Positions 26,138 through 35,180 of a DNA stretch of 64,000 bases are shown piece after piece. The notes beneath the pieces were generated by a model that saw only the letters and a program-made list of their open reading frames with translations, searched no databases and was not told the DNA's origin. A program made the translations under genes and the position numbers. This stretch comes from Chitinophaga pinensis (lineage in GTDB: Bacteria; Bacteroidota; Bacteroidia; Chitinophagales; Chitinophagaceae): contig CAMCAY010000004.1 of assembly GCA_945872815.1 (NCBI GenBank), positions 1 to 64,000 on the forward strand. Reading direction: 5' to 3'. Each line of letters opens with the position of its first letter. The stretch's first letter is position 1.

Positions 26138-27298
26138 TTATTTTTTTACAGCAGTGTCTTCTGCCACTATGTTTGTTGTATCTTTTATTTCTTCAACATA
26201 CAAATCACCTTTTGGCGCCTGAGCTCCGGGAGGATTTGTGCCTCTTAAAGTTTTGATGTAACTGGCGAGATAACTGATTTCTTTGGGTGTAAATGTTTTG
26301 TCCCATGCCTGCATTCCTTTATCAGGATAACCAACTTTAATAGACTTATAAATATCGTTTAATGAACCTTTGTGAATCCAGTAATCATCAGTAAGATTAG
26401 GACCTGTACCTCCTTCACCCAACTGTCCGTGACAACTCCAGCACATAGCAGGATTATGAAAGATCTCACTTCCTTTTGCAATACCTACCGCATTAGCTAT
26501 AGGCACATTAGCTTCGTCTATTTTGTCCTTATTTTGAGCTTCGTAATTTTCTTTTTGTATTCTGGCATTTTCCATTTCTGCCTGATATTCTTCAGTAGGA
26601 TTTTTTCCATAACCAAATACATGAAAATTGAAAAGATAAATAACGCCAACAAAAATCGTTACATAAAAACCATATTTCCACCATGGTGGCAAGGCGTTAT
26701 CCAACTCACGAATACCATCATAATCATGATCAAGCAATACATCTGCTTCTTTCTCCACAGGCACAGCTCTGGTGAATATCTTTTTATCCAAGGCCGACCA
26801 CCATTTCAAAAGTTTGTTTTCAGATTCAGCTTCTTTGATTTTTTCAGGCAGTAGTTCATCATACATCCTTTTTATCGCAAAAGTGAGGAATGCTATGGCA
26901 AACAACTCAATAGTTATCACAGCAATAAATGTATAAAAAGCATTTTGGTTTAAACCTCCAATTGTAGTAGATGTTGTTGTTATAGCTGCAGTGGTTTGTG
27001 CAAAAACTTGATTACTCACAAAAAGTAATAACACCATTGTCGCAACTTTGGTTACGATATTATTTTTTTGCTTATCTCTCACAAGTCTTGCTAAAGCTAG
27101 CAACACCTGAGACATTCCCCAGATTACAAAAACGAAAATAAGGGACACAATAGAGAGTACAGTTACTAATGTATCTGAAGCGGAACCAGTGCTCGTAGCT
27201 GCTGCAGGCATATTGGTTTGAGCATAAGATACATTCAGTATAAGTAACATTGCCGTAATCAGCAATAGTTTGATTTTTGATAATAATTTTAGTGTCAT
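26138..27298 (-). CDS. ccoP: cbb3-type cytochrome c oxidase subunit III (CcoP-like, monoheme)
   Basis: The 386-residue protein starts with a cleavable-looking hydrophobic segment (ending SYAQ at about 26) and contains further membrane segments at about 45-70, 83-100, 120-143 and 208-228. It carries one c-type heme site, MCWSCHGQLGEG (Cys286, Cys289, His290), with the Met ligand probably in KVGYPDKGMQAWD. Classic proteobacterial CcoP has two hemes; here a second CxxCH is absent. It follows ccoQ after 32 bp. It would deliver electrons to the CcoN centre. Confidence 0.92.
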   Translation of the reverse strand: MTLKLLSKIKLLLITAMLLILNVSYAQTNMPAAATSTGSASDTLVTVLSIVSLIFVFVIWGMSQVLLALARLVRDKQKNNIVTKVATMVLLLFVSNQVFAQTTAAITTTSTTIGGLNQNAFYTFIAVITIELFAIAFLTFAIKRMYDELLPEKIKEAESENKLLKWWSALDKKIFTRAVPVEKEADVLLDHDYDGIRELDNALPPWWKYGFYVTIFVGVIYLFNFHVFGYGKNPTEEYQAEMENARIQKENYEAQNKDKIDEANVPIANAVGIAKGSEIFHNPAMCWSCHGQLGEGGTGPNLTDDYWIHKGSLNDIYKSIKVGYPDKGMQAWDKTFTPKEISYLASYIKTLRGTNPPGAQAPKGDLYVEEIKDTTNIVAEDTAVKK

Positions 27299-27330
27299 AG
27301 TTTGTAATTTTTAAAAGACATTAATGATAA

Positions 27331-27525
27331 TCAGCAAAACAATTCGGTTTTATCAACCTCCTTTTCAAAAGGAATATTAGACAATTCGTCTACACGCTTT
27401 TTATCCATTTTTATCACCAGATAAAGGAGTACAACAAAAAAGACAAGAAAAATGAACAAAGAAAAAAGCGGATATACATTGACGTTATCTATTGTTTCGG
27501 CATATTGTTTTATGAATTTGAACAT
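27331..27525 (-). CDS. ccoQ: CcoQ-like small membrane subunit
   Basis: A 64-residue protein with a single hydrophobic span (VYPLFSLFIFLVFFVVLLYLVI) followed by a positively charged tail. It lies exactly between the fused ccoNO gene and ccoP, the usual ccoQ position. Assigned by size, topology and context, since CcoQ sequences are poorly conserved. Confidence 0.75.
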   Translation of the reverse strand: MFKFIKQYAETIDNVNVYPLFSLFIFLVFFVVLLYLVIKMDKKRVDELSNIPFEKEVDKTELFC

Positions 27526-27531
27526 GTTATT

Positions 27532-29661
27532 TTATTTATTGGTGTTTGAATTTTTATCTATATCCTTTCCTAATCTTTGTAAATAAGCAATCAAGGCAAT
27601 CACTTCCTTATTGGGTGATATTCTGATGCTATCTGTATAAAGATTTTGTGATATTTCATTGGCTTGTTTCATCAATTCTTCATTGGCTTTGAATTCATAA
27701 CCTTTGTCGTAAGGAACGCCCAAAGTTCTCATGGCGTTAATCTTAGAGACAGTTGTAGAAGTATCTAAATTTTCCTCAAGCATAAAAGCATAAGGCGGCA
27801 TGATAGAGCCTTCGCTCATAGAAGATGGCTCTCTTAAATGCCTGAAGTGCCAGCCATTGCTTTTCTTTAAATTACCAACTCCTTCTCTTGCCAAATCCGG
27901 ACCTGTTCTTTTACTGCCCCATTGAAATGGATGATCATATACAAACTCACCGGCCTTTGAATATTCACCATATCTTTCAGTTTCACTTCTGAATGGACGT
28001 ACCATTTGAGAATGACACACATAGCAACCTTCTCTGATGTAGATATCTCTTCCTTGCAGTTCAAGTGGTGTATATGGTTTTACACTGCGGATCGTTGGGA
28101 TGTTTGATTTGATGAGAAATGTTGGCACCAATTCGATTGCACCGCCAATGATTACAACAACCAAAGCCAAAACCATAAGTTGAATGGGTCTTCTTTCAAT
28201 CCATCTGTGCCAATGTTCTCCTGCATGTATAGGCTCATCTTTAATTAAAGGCGCTGCTTCTGCTGGTTCATCAGCAACTAATTTTCCGGATTTAACTGTT
28301 TTAATTAAATTGTAAACCATGATGAAAACGCCTATCAAATAAAGGGTTCCACCAAAAGCGCGCATGGCATAAAATGGTTTTAAATATGTTACCGTTTCAA
28401 GAAATGAATATTTTATTTGACCTGCATCAGTAAATTGTTTCCACATTGAGCTTTGTGTAAAACCTGCCCAATACATTGGAACCGCATAAAAAACAATACC
28501 TAAGGTACCCAACCAGAAATGCTGACTAGCCATTTTTTTAGAATACAAACTAGTGCTGAACATTCTTGGAATCAACCAATATAAAATACCAAATGTCAAC
28601 ATGCCATTCCAACCCAATGCGCCAATATGTACGTGAGCAATAATCCAGTCTGTAAAGTGACTGATGGCATTTACATTTTTTAGAGACAACATTGGGCCTT
28701 CAAAAGTGGCCATACCATAAGCAGTTACAGCTACCACCATGAATTTCAAAATAACGTCATCCCTTACTCTGTCCCATGCACCTCTTAAAGTCAATAAGCC
28801 ATTGATCATACCACCCCAACTTGGGAAAATCAACATGAATGAAAATACAACACCTAATGATTGAGCCCAGTTAGGCAAAGCAGTGTACAGCAAATGGTGT
28901 GGACCTGCCCAGATGTATAAAAATATCAAAGCCCAAAAGTGAATAATAGAAAGACGATAAGAATAAACTGGACGATTAGCCGCTTTTGGCATAAAATAGT
29001 ACATCAATCCTAGATATGGAGTGGTAAGAAAAAAAGCCACTGCATTATGACCATACCACCATTGCACCAATGCATCCTGAACACCTGCATACCATGAATA
29101 ACTTTTAAAGAATGAGATAGGCAATTCAAAAGAATTGACAATATGCAACATGGCAACTGTAACGAAAGTGGCGATGTAAAACCAGATGGCAACATAAAGA
29201 TGCTTTTCTCTTCTTTTTAAAATAGTACCAAACATATTCCACCCGAAAACAACCCAGATTAATGCAATGGCAATGTCAATAGGCCATTCCAATTCTGCAT
29301 ATTCTTTTCCTGTTGTGATACCTAATGGTAATGTCAAAGCAGCTGCAACGATTATCAACTGCCATCCCCAGAAATGAATTTTACTAAGTGTATCACTGAA
29401 CATTCTTGCTTTACAAAGACGTTGCAATGAATAATAAACACCCATAAAAATCCCATTACCTACGAAGGCAAAAATAACAGCATTCGTATGCAAAGGACGT
29501 AGCCTTCCGAATGAACCATATTGTGTTACATTTAAAGCAGGGAAAATCAGCTGCAGCGCAACGTATAAACCTGCTAGCATACCTACCACGCCCCATAACA
29601 TGGTAGCATATGCGAAGTTTTTTACAATTCTGTTGTCGTAATAAAATTTCTCAGTTTGCAT
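27532..29661 (-). CDS. ccoN: Fused cbb3-type cytochrome c oxidase subunits I and II
   Basis: A 709-residue fusion. Residues about 1-470 are CcoN: twelve membrane helices with heme and CuB histidines (RPLHTNAVIFAFVGNGIFM; WYGHNAVAFFLTTPYLG; GPHHLLYTALPNWAQ; HFTDWIIAHVHIGALGWNG). Residues about 500-709 are CcoO: a helix, then the heme c site REGCYVCHSQMVRPF and KRTGPDLAREG. A ccoN-ccoO fusion is characteristic of Bacteroidota. This is the catalytic core of a high-affinity terminal oxidase. It overlaps the 3' end of ccoS by 11 bp and ends 6 bp before ccoQ. Confidence 0.96.
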   Translation of the reverse strand: MQTEKFYYDNRIVKNFAYATMLWGVVGMLAGLYVALQLIFPALNVTQYGSFGRLRPLHTNAVIFAFVGNGIFMGVYYSLQRLCKARMFSDTLSKIHFWGWQLIIVAAALTLPLGITTGKEYAELEWPIDIAIALIWVVFGWNMFGTILKRREKHLYVAIWFYIATFVTVAMLHIVNSFELPISFFKSYSWYAGVQDALVQWWYGHNAVAFFLTTPYLGLMYYFMPKAANRPVYSYRLSIIHFWALIFLYIWAGPHHLLYTALPNWAQSLGVVFSFMLIFPSWGGMINGLLTLRGAWDRVRDDVILKFMVVAVTAYGMATFEGPMLSLKNVNAISHFTDWIIAHVHIGALGWNGMLTFGILYWLIPRMFSTSLYSKKMASQHFWLGTLGIVFYAVPMYWAGFTQSSMWKQFTDAGQIKYSFLETVTYLKPFYAMRAFGGTLYLIGVFIMVYNLIKTVKSGKLVADEPAEAAPLIKDEPIHAGEHWHRWIERRPIQLMVLALVVVIIGGAIELVPTFLIKSNIPTIRSVKPYTPLELQGRDIYIREGCYVCHSQMVRPFRSETERYGEYSKAGEFVYDHPFQWGSKRTGPDLAREGVGNLKKSNGWHFRHLREPSSMSEGSIMPPYAFMLEENLDTSTTVSKINAMRTLGVPYDKGYEFKANEELMKQANEISQNLYTDSIRISPNKEVIALIAYLQRLGKDIDKNSNTNK

Positions 29662-29851
29662 TTGTTTGTAATTTTACTTTTGTATTAGTATTTGAATTTT
29701 GGTTTTTATTTTTTTCTTCATCTAGTAAGATTCTGATGGATGGCGTGTAATCATCTTCATATTGACCATTCTTTATGCTCCAGATAAATGCGGCTAAAAA
29801 AGAGCCCGCTATCAATAAACTGCATCCAATCAAAATAAATAATGCGCTCAT
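29651..29851 (-). CDS. ccoS: cbb3 oxidase assembly protein CcoS
   Basis: A 66-residue protein with one N-terminal membrane helix (ALFILIGCSLLIAGSFLAAF) followed by FIWSIKNGQYEDDYTPSIRILLD, which is the conserved CcoS motif. The tail is Asn/Lys rich. It lies 2 bp after ccoI and overlaps ccoNO, so translation is coupled. CcoS is needed for incorporation of heme and copper into CcoN. Confidence 0.92.
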   Translation of the reverse strand: MSALFILIGCSLLIAGSFLAAFIWSIKNGQYEDDYTPSIRILLDEEKNKNQNSNTNTKVKLQTNAN

Positions 29852-29853
29852 GT

Positions 29854-32259
29854 TTAATTAATTTTATGATTCATCTTTCTACTTGCCCAGTTTGTTAAAA
29901 TAATAGCCAATGTCACAATTGAAATACTGCTAACTGGCATTAAAATCGCTGCTACTACAGGCTTTAACAAAGACTGCACAGCAAATGACAATCCTACAAT
30001 ATTGTAACAAATTGAAAATGCAAACCCTGTAAAAACAAATTGTTTATTCTTTCTGATATAGTTAAGTAAATCTGGCAATTCCACAAGATGATTACCATCA
30101 ATGATACCATCACTTGCAGGGGTAAAATTGGCATTGTTGTCATTAACAGCGATTCCAACATTGGCTTGCATTAAGGCTCCAGCATCATTTAACCCATCCC
30201 CAATCATCAACACTTTTTTTCCATCAGCCTGCAACTGTTTTATATAATTCAATTTATCTTCAGGAGTTGCACGAAATACCATAGGCACATCATTACCTAA
30301 TATTTGTATTAAGTTTTTTGCCTCAGCATCATTATCACCTGATAAAATGTGAATTTTATATCTGGTTTTTAATTGAAGTAAAACTTCGTTTATGCCTTTA
30401 CGATATGGACGCTTTACAGAAAAATAGCCTTTGTACTGATTTCCAATATTTACATGCACTTCAGCACTGTTGACTTTAGATAAGCTTACAGCATTAGTAA
30501 CAAATGATCGTGAACCCAATACTAATTTTTTATCCACGGCATTGGAGACTATTCCCATTCCAGGGTATTCTTGATAATCATCTACCATCTCAACAACATG
30601 ATCAGTAGTTTTATCATTTAAATGAATATATAGAGATTGACTCAGTGTATGTGAAGAATGAGCGGTAGATGACCTTATAAGATTTTGATCCTCTCTAGAC
30701 AATTGAATACCTGAATAAACTATAGAAGTATTTTGTTGAGAATTTAATGTTCCCGTTTTATCAAAAACGATATGTTGAATATCCGCAAGTGATTGAATGA
30801 CTGTGGCATTTTTCAGAAACAATTTATGCTTTTCAATCTGGCGCATCATATTTCCAAAAGTGAAAGTGGATGTCAATAGTAATGAACATGGGCAAGCAAC
30901 AATGAGTACAGAAGTTACTACATTCAATATTTTGGAGCTGTCTACAACAGACCAATAAATAGCCGCAAACAAAGCAACTGTAAACAAAATCATGGTAAAA
31001 TATCGGCTCCATGGATGTACAAAAGAATCTTTCTGTTGTTTGTTTTTTTCAAAAACACTGTTGTTCCATAATTCAGTAATGTAACTCTGGGATGGTAGCT
31101 TAACGGCTTTCAATAAAATAGATTGACCCATCTGCTTTCCACCTGCATAAACCAAATCACCTATCGCAGGTTGTTGTGTACTATTTTCTCCATTAACAAA
31201 ACTGTAATCAATATTGGCGTTTTTGCTTATCATCAAAGCATCTGCAGGAATTAGCTCATTGTTTCTAATCACCATCACATCATCTACGGCCAATTTATTG
31301 ACAGGAATACTGATTTCTTTGTCATCTTTTTTTATCATCACTCCCAATGGAAAATAAGACTGGTACTTTCTTTCGAATGATAATGTTTCGTAAGTCTTAT
31401 TCTGAAACCATCTTCCCACAAGCATGAAAAATATAATACCTGTTCCAGAATCGAGATATCCTGCTCCGATTCCAGAAATAATTTCAAAATAGCTTCTTGA
31501 AAATGTAATAATGATTGCTAATGCAATAGGTGCATATATATTGATGTCTTTTTGACGAAGTCCAGCATAAGCATTTTGAAAAATGGAAGATGCACTGTAC
31601 AATAAAACCGGAATTGATAAAAATAAATTCAACCAAGTAAAAACATTTTTCAAACCATTTGTTTCAATCAAACCACCTGAAAAATATTCAGGAAAACTCA
31701 ACATCATGATATTGCTGAAACAAAAGCCTGCAACACCAATTTTAATTATAGCGACGTTTACATTTGACGAGTTTTTATTTTCTATGGTATCCTGTATGCT
31801 GATATTGGGCTCATATCCAACAAAGGCAAGTGTTTCAACAACCTTACGTAATGATACCAGTTTGGGATTAAATGAAACAAAAATTTCTTTCTTTTGAAAA
31901 TTAACTCTTGAATAAATAATGCCTTCATTTATTTGATGAAGCTTTTCCAGTAAGAAAACACAAGAAGCGCAATGAATCTGTGGAAGAGAAAAAATAACAT
32001 TAATCAGATTGTCATTCTTGAATAAAACCAATTTTGAGATTAATTCTTCGTCATCGAGATATGCGAACTTCTCACCGGAGAATTTGCCTTTTACAGTGAT
32101 GCCAGCATTATCTGAAATATCATAGTAATTACAGAGATTATTTTCTTTAATCAACAAATACACCTGCAAGCATCCATTACAGCAGAAATACTTTTCTTCA
32201 GTTGTAATTTGATTGTAGCAATTTTCTCCGCAATGGTAGCAGTTATTCAAATCATTCAT
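29854..32259 (-). CDS. ccoI: Copper-translocating P-type ATPase CcoI/FixI-like
   Basis: P1B-type ATPase that supplies copper for the cbb3 oxidase. It opens with a Cys-rich zinc-like cap (CYHCGENC; FCCNGC), then a heavy-metal domain whose IHCASCVFLLEKL has the CxxC copper pair. The CPC membrane motif VACPCSLLLTS, the phosphorylation site DKTGTLNSQQ, and GDGLNDAGALMQAN hinge motif follow. I place the start at the ATG 32259 (MNDLNNCYHCGEN) because the longer frame from 32283 begins inside a region with promoter-like sequence. It is the first gene of the cco operon, 80 bp after the Rrf2 gene. Confidence 0.93.
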   Translation of the reverse strand: MNDLNNCYHCGENCYNQITTEEKYFCCNGCLQVYLLIKENNLCNYYDISDNAGITVKGKFSGEKFAYLDDEELISKLVLFKNDNLINVIFSLPQIHCASCVFLLEKLHQINEGIIYSRVNFQKKEIFVSFNPKLVSLRKVVETLAFVGYEPNISIQDTIENKNSSNVNVAIIKIGVAGFCFSNIMMLSFPEYFSGGLIETNGLKNVFTWLNLFLSIPVLLYSASSIFQNAYAGLRQKDINIYAPIALAIIITFSRSYFEIISGIGAGYLDSGTGIIFFMLVGRWFQNKTYETLSFERKYQSYFPLGVMIKKDDKEISIPVNKLAVDDVMVIRNNELIPADALMISKNANIDYSFVNGENSTQQPAIGDLVYAGGKQMGQSILLKAVKLPSQSYITELWNNSVFEKNKQQKDSFVHPWSRYFTMILFTVALFAAIYWSVVDSSKILNVVTSVLIVACPCSLLLTSTFTFGNMMRQIEKHKLFLKNATVIQSLADIQHIVFDKTGTLNSQQNTSIVYSGIQLSREDQNLIRSSTAHSSHTLSQSLYIHLNDKTTDHVVEMVDDYQEYPGMGIVSNAVDKKLVLGSRSFVTNAVSLSKVNSAEVHVNIGNQYKGYFSVKRPYRKGINEVLLQLKTRYKIHILSGDNDAEAKNLIQILGNDVPMVFRATPEDKLNYIKQLQADGKKVLMIGDGLNDAGALMQANVGIAVNDNNANFTPASDGIIDGNHLVELPDLLNYIRKNKQFVFTGFAFSICYNIVGLSFAVQSLLKPVVAAILMPVSSISIVTLAIILTNWASRKMNHKIN

Positions 32260-32338
32260 ATTATACAATTTGGCAAGCACCAAAGTTTAATACTATAATA
32301 TATTAATACCTTTTTATCTTTTTATATTTCAAAAAAAA

Positions 32339-32773
32339 CTACTTGTTTCTTAAGAAGAACTTTCCACTGTCTAATTTTTCATTAAACGCTGCCAGCGTGT
32401 TGTTTTCTATCATCTTTATTAGATTCTTCTTGATTTCTTTGAATTCGAAATGAACAGGACAAGGATTTTTTTCTGAGCATACTTTTAACCCCAATACACA
32501 ATCCTTATATATGGTATCCCCATCAATTGCTTTTACAATATCCGCTATAGAGTTTTTAAGATCACTGGCATCCATATAAAAACCACCATTAGGTCCTTTG
32601 GCAGAATGAATCAGTTTTCTTCTGCTGAGGTCTTGCATGATTTTGGCCATAAAATGCTCTGGAGCATCTGTCCCTTTGGCAATTTCCTTAATCCCTACCC
32701 TTTGCTCTTCTTTAGACTTTTGAGCTACAAAAATCATTGCTTTTATTGCATATTCGCAGGATTTTGAAAACAT
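32339..32773 (-). CDS. Rrf2-family transcriptional regulator with a Cys-triad
   Basis: A 144-residue regulator: MFSKSCEYAIKAMIFVAQKS forms the Rrf2 N-terminal helix-turn-helix, GTDAPEHFMAKIMQDLSRR the recognition part, GPNGGFYM the wing. Cys92, Cys99 and Cys105 (DCVLGLKVCSEKNPCPVH) are placed as in Fe-S sensing members such as IscR, NsrR and RsrR. A longer frame begins at a TTG (32794) that overlaps the -7 promoter box, so the ATG at 32773 is used. It directly precedes ccoI on the same strand and probably controls the cco genes and itself in response to oxygen, nitric oxide or iron. Confidence 0.9.
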   Translation of the reverse strand: MFSKSCEYAIKAMIFVAQKSKEEQRVGIKEIAKGTDAPEHFMAKIMQDLSRRKLIHSAKGPNGGFYMDASDLKNSIADIVKAIDGDTIYKDCVLGLKVCSEKNPCPVHFEFKEIKKNLIKMIENNTLAAFNEKLDSGKFFLRNK

Positions 32774-32791
32774 AGTTTTAATTTGTTGAAA

Positions 32792-32799
32792 CAAAAATA
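32792..32799 (-). promoter_or_regulatory. -7 promoter element of the Rrf2 gene
   Basis: The reverse strand reads TATTTTTG, an exact TAnnTTTG match, 19 bp before the ATG at 32773. It fixes the reading start to 32773 and places the inverted repeat at 32806-32847 over the -33 region. Confidence 0.65.
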
Positions 32800-32805
32800 A
32801 GAACT

Positions 32806-32847
32806 TTTTTAATAATAAAAGAGTTTTTTATCTTTTATTATTAAAAA
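32806..32847. promoter_or_regulatory. 17-bp perfect inverted repeat, candidate Rrf2 operator
   Basis: Arms TTTTTAATAATAAAAGA (32806-32822) and its exact complement (32831-32847) are separated by 8 bases. It begins 6 bp upstream of the -7 element and covers the -33 site of the Rrf2 promoter. A regulator bound there would block its own transcription. The AT-only arms differ from known IscR boxes. The rest of 32848-33072 shows no other gene. Confidence 0.65.
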
Positions 32848-33072
32848 TATTTTTTAGGCAAATAGAATGGGGAATCAGAAATAAAATTCAATCTTAAAAA
32901 ATTGTTGATTTTTCCATTATATGATTATTGTTAATAATAAAAAAGAAAAATAACCAACAAGTCATTATAATATCATCACTTAAAATAAAAATATATAGAG
33001 CTTATTAATCTTTAACTGATCTTATTGAGAATCCGTAAGACTTGTAATCATGACCTCTATGAAATCTAGAGC

Positions 33073-33440
33073 TTGTGTTGTCTAAAATTTGATTACTTGC
33101 GTCAGTATGACCTCACTTTCGAACATCTCAACAAACAAATCCATAAAATCAGCAAAGAATTGAACAATGGAAAAGTGAAAATATCTAACCTCGAATCTGT
33201 GTTTAAAACCACTTTGAATAAACTTGAAAAAATCAGTAAAATATTCGGTTCTAGCGAGTTGGAAGACAAAAGAGCACTTCAAAAACGTTGTTTCTGGGAG
33301 GAATTTACTATGATGCAAAAAACAACCAATATCTAACCAAAAATACGAATCAATTTATTGAGCTAGTTGCTTGCTTATCAAGCAGTTGTGAGGGCATAAA
33401 AAAAGAGGATTCTTCAATTTTTTTGAAAAATCCTCTTTAG
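33073..33440 (+). pseudogene. Frameshifted C-terminal remnant of a site-specific recombinase
   Basis: The forward frame from about 33085 encodes YDLTFEHLNKQIHKISKELN then LEKISKIFGSSELEDKRALQ, a coiled coil and C-terminal pattern of serine-recombinase tails. It is then interrupted near 33300. One added base in the GGGAGGAATT run would restore GIYYDAKNNQYLTKNTNQF followed by IELVACLSSSCEG, which fits the same C-terminus. No catalytic domain is present. It abuts a terminator and tRNA-Leu, a common site for integrated elements. Probably the decayed end of a mobile element. Confidence 0.6.
33402..33438 (-). terminator. Terminator of tRNA-Leu (UAA)
   Basis: A 10-bp stem AAAGAGGATT / AATCCTCTTT with inner pairing and, on the reverse strand, a following T-run. 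It starts just 3 bp past the tRNA 3' end. Confidence 0.7.
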
Positions 33441-33526
33441 TACTCGGGATGGGAGTTGAACCCACACTCGCATTGCTGCGAACAGGATTTTAAGTCCTGC
33501 GTGTCTACCAGTTCCACCACCCGAGT
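33441..33526 (-). tRNA. tRNA-Leu (anticodon UAA)
   Basis: An 86-nt cloverleaf on the reverse strand: acceptor ACTCGGG / CCCGAGT with discriminator A, D-arm TGGTGGAACTGGTAGACA, anticodon stem-loop GCAGGACTTAAAATCCTG with TAA in the loop, a long class II variable arm, and T-arm GTGGGTTCAACTCCCA. CCA is not encoded. Leucine class II structure is clear. Confidence 0.93.
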
Positions 33527-33624
33527 GACACTTTTTTTATTTATTTTCCATTTACTTAAAAGCAGATTAACCAATTGATAATTAAAACACTTCGTTATTC
33601 TAACTTCCAAGTATTGAAAAAAAA

Positions 33625-33653
33625 TCCCGTCATGAAATTTATTCGTGACGGGA
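33625..33653 (-). terminator. Terminator of tRNA-Gly
   Basis: An 8-bp stem TCCCGTCA / TGACGGGA followed on the reverse strand by eight Ts, 11 bp past the tRNA-Gly 3' end. Confidence 0.75.
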
Positions 33654-33663
33654 AAAATTTCTG

Positions 33664-33736
<73 letters not shown>

Positions 33737-33802
33737 AGAATGTTTAAGAACTTTTTTAAGGACTGCAAAACTAGTGTTCTCCGTCCAAAAAAACAAAAAT
33801 TA

Positions 33803-34006
33803 TTATTTATAACTTGGGTTGTAAAGTGTATTTTCAGGTACGTTTACTTCAGGCTTACCCTTATACCTGTTTGAATACAAACTATAACATCCACCCAACA
33901 CAAATGCCAAAATCACAAAGACCTGGCAAAACCAGATAAAACGTGAAGATGATACCCAATTATGGGCAAAATCTTTATGTGTATTGTCTATTATTTCCTT
34001 CTGCAT
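33803..34006 (-). CDS. Hypothetical small membrane protein
   Basis: A 67-residue protein with one central hydrophobic helix (FIWFCQVFVILAFVLGGCYS, residues about 23-42), a polar N-terminus and a short Asn/Lys/Pro tail. No recognised domain. It lies between the glycosyltransferase gene (upstream, 54 bp) and tRNA-Gly on the same strand, so it may share the glycosyltransferase transcript. Supported by ATG start and composition only. Confidence 0.5.
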   Translation of the reverse strand: MQKEIIDNTHKDFAHNWVSSSRFIWFCQVFVILAFVLGGCYSLYSNRYKGKPEVNVPENTLYNPSYK

Positions 34007-34060
34007 CTTGTTTTATTTATGGGTGCAAAAATAAGGGCTTATTTGCTAAAAATAATATTA

Positions 34061-35080
34061 TTACCGAATAATTTCAGAAAATGTTTTTCTTTTTTTAATG
34101 AAATATTGCCAAATGATACTCCCCGAATAAACCCCAGAAAGCTGTCTATTTGATTTATCAATCTTTATATTTTTTTTCTTTTCAAAAAAAATCCATTTGA
34201 TAAATGAAAAATGAGCATTAGCTATAGCTACCCACCCTCCGGCATCACCTTTCATCAATCCTCTGTAAGCTGCCAATGCATCCAATATAAAGCGAATTGG
34301 GATAATAAGCAAAGCTTTTGAAAAAGATAAATTCTTCGCCAACATGATTAGATTATTCCTGAAATTCAAAAACACCTTTTTACTATTCCCTTTTGGTAGG
34401 GTTCCTCCCCCAACATGATATACAACCGACTTTGGTTCAACAAATATCTTATACCCATGCAATTGCATCCTCCAACACAAATCTATTTCCTCCTGATGTG
34501 CAAAAAAATATTCATCCAACCCACCTAACTCATGATAAACTTTAGATCTCACAAACATAGCTGCCCCTGTTGCCCAAAAACAAGGAATAGCATCATCGTA
34601 TTGTCCATGATCCTGCTCGCAATCATCAAAAATCCGTCCTCTCGTAAACGGATATCCGAACTTATCAATCCAACCACCCGAAGCCCCTGCATATTCAAAC
34701 TCTTTTTTATTATCATAAGAAAGCAACTTAGGCTGACACGCTGCGATTGAAGGATTTTTTTCCATCAAACTTATAATTGGCTCAATCCAACCAGGAGTTA
34801 CTTCCACATCACTATTAAGTAATACATAATAATCACTTTCGATTTGCTGTAAAGCCAAATTATATCCTTTTGCAAATCCTTCGTTTCCGGGATTTTCTAT
34901 AACCCTTATTTGTGGATACTTCTCCCGCAAAAAAATCAATGAATCATCTGTAGACGCATTATCTGCAACTATAATTTTCTGATTGGGATAAGTAGCCGAC
35001 AACACCATTGGCAAGAACTTTTCAAGAAATGCTCTCCCATTCCAATTTAAAATCACAATTGCTATAGATGGATTATGCAT
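34061..35080 (-). CDS. Family 2 glycosyltransferase
   Basis: A 339-residue GT-A enzyme. It opens with IAIVILNWNGRAFLEKFLP, then ADNASTDDS and LLNSDVEVTPGWIEP (the DxD-type metal and nucleotide site), and FAHQEEIDLCWRMQLHGYK (the catalytic acid region). A C-terminal stretch is amphipathic and lysine rich. It resembles rhamnosyl-type GT2 enzymes that act on surface polysaccharides; donor and acceptor are not predictable from inspection. It is divergent from the histidine kinase gene. Confidence 0.9.
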   Translation of the reverse strand: MHNPSIAIVILNWNGRAFLEKFLPMVLSATYPNQKIIVADNASTDDSLIFLREKYPQIRVIENPGNEGFAKGYNLALQQIESDYYVLLNSDVEVTPGWIEPIISLMEKNPSIAACQPKLLSYDNKKEFEYAGASGGWIDKFGYPFTRGRIFDDCEQDHGQYDDAIPCFWATGAAMFVRSKVYHELGGLDEYFFAHQEEIDLCWRMQLHGYKIFVEPKSVVYHVGGGTLPKGNSKKVFLNFRNNLIMLAKNLSFSKALLIIPIRFILDALAAYRGLMKGDAGGWVAIANAHFSFIKWIFFEKKKNIKIDKSNRQLSGVYSGSIIWQYFIKKRKTFSEIIR

Positions 35081-35180
35081 GTATTTTATGGTTAAAGTAT
35101 TCGGTTAGAAACAAAAAAATACTTAAAGGATTGTTTACACAAACTTACATTATTTAAATGCTTATTCTTTACTTTTACTC

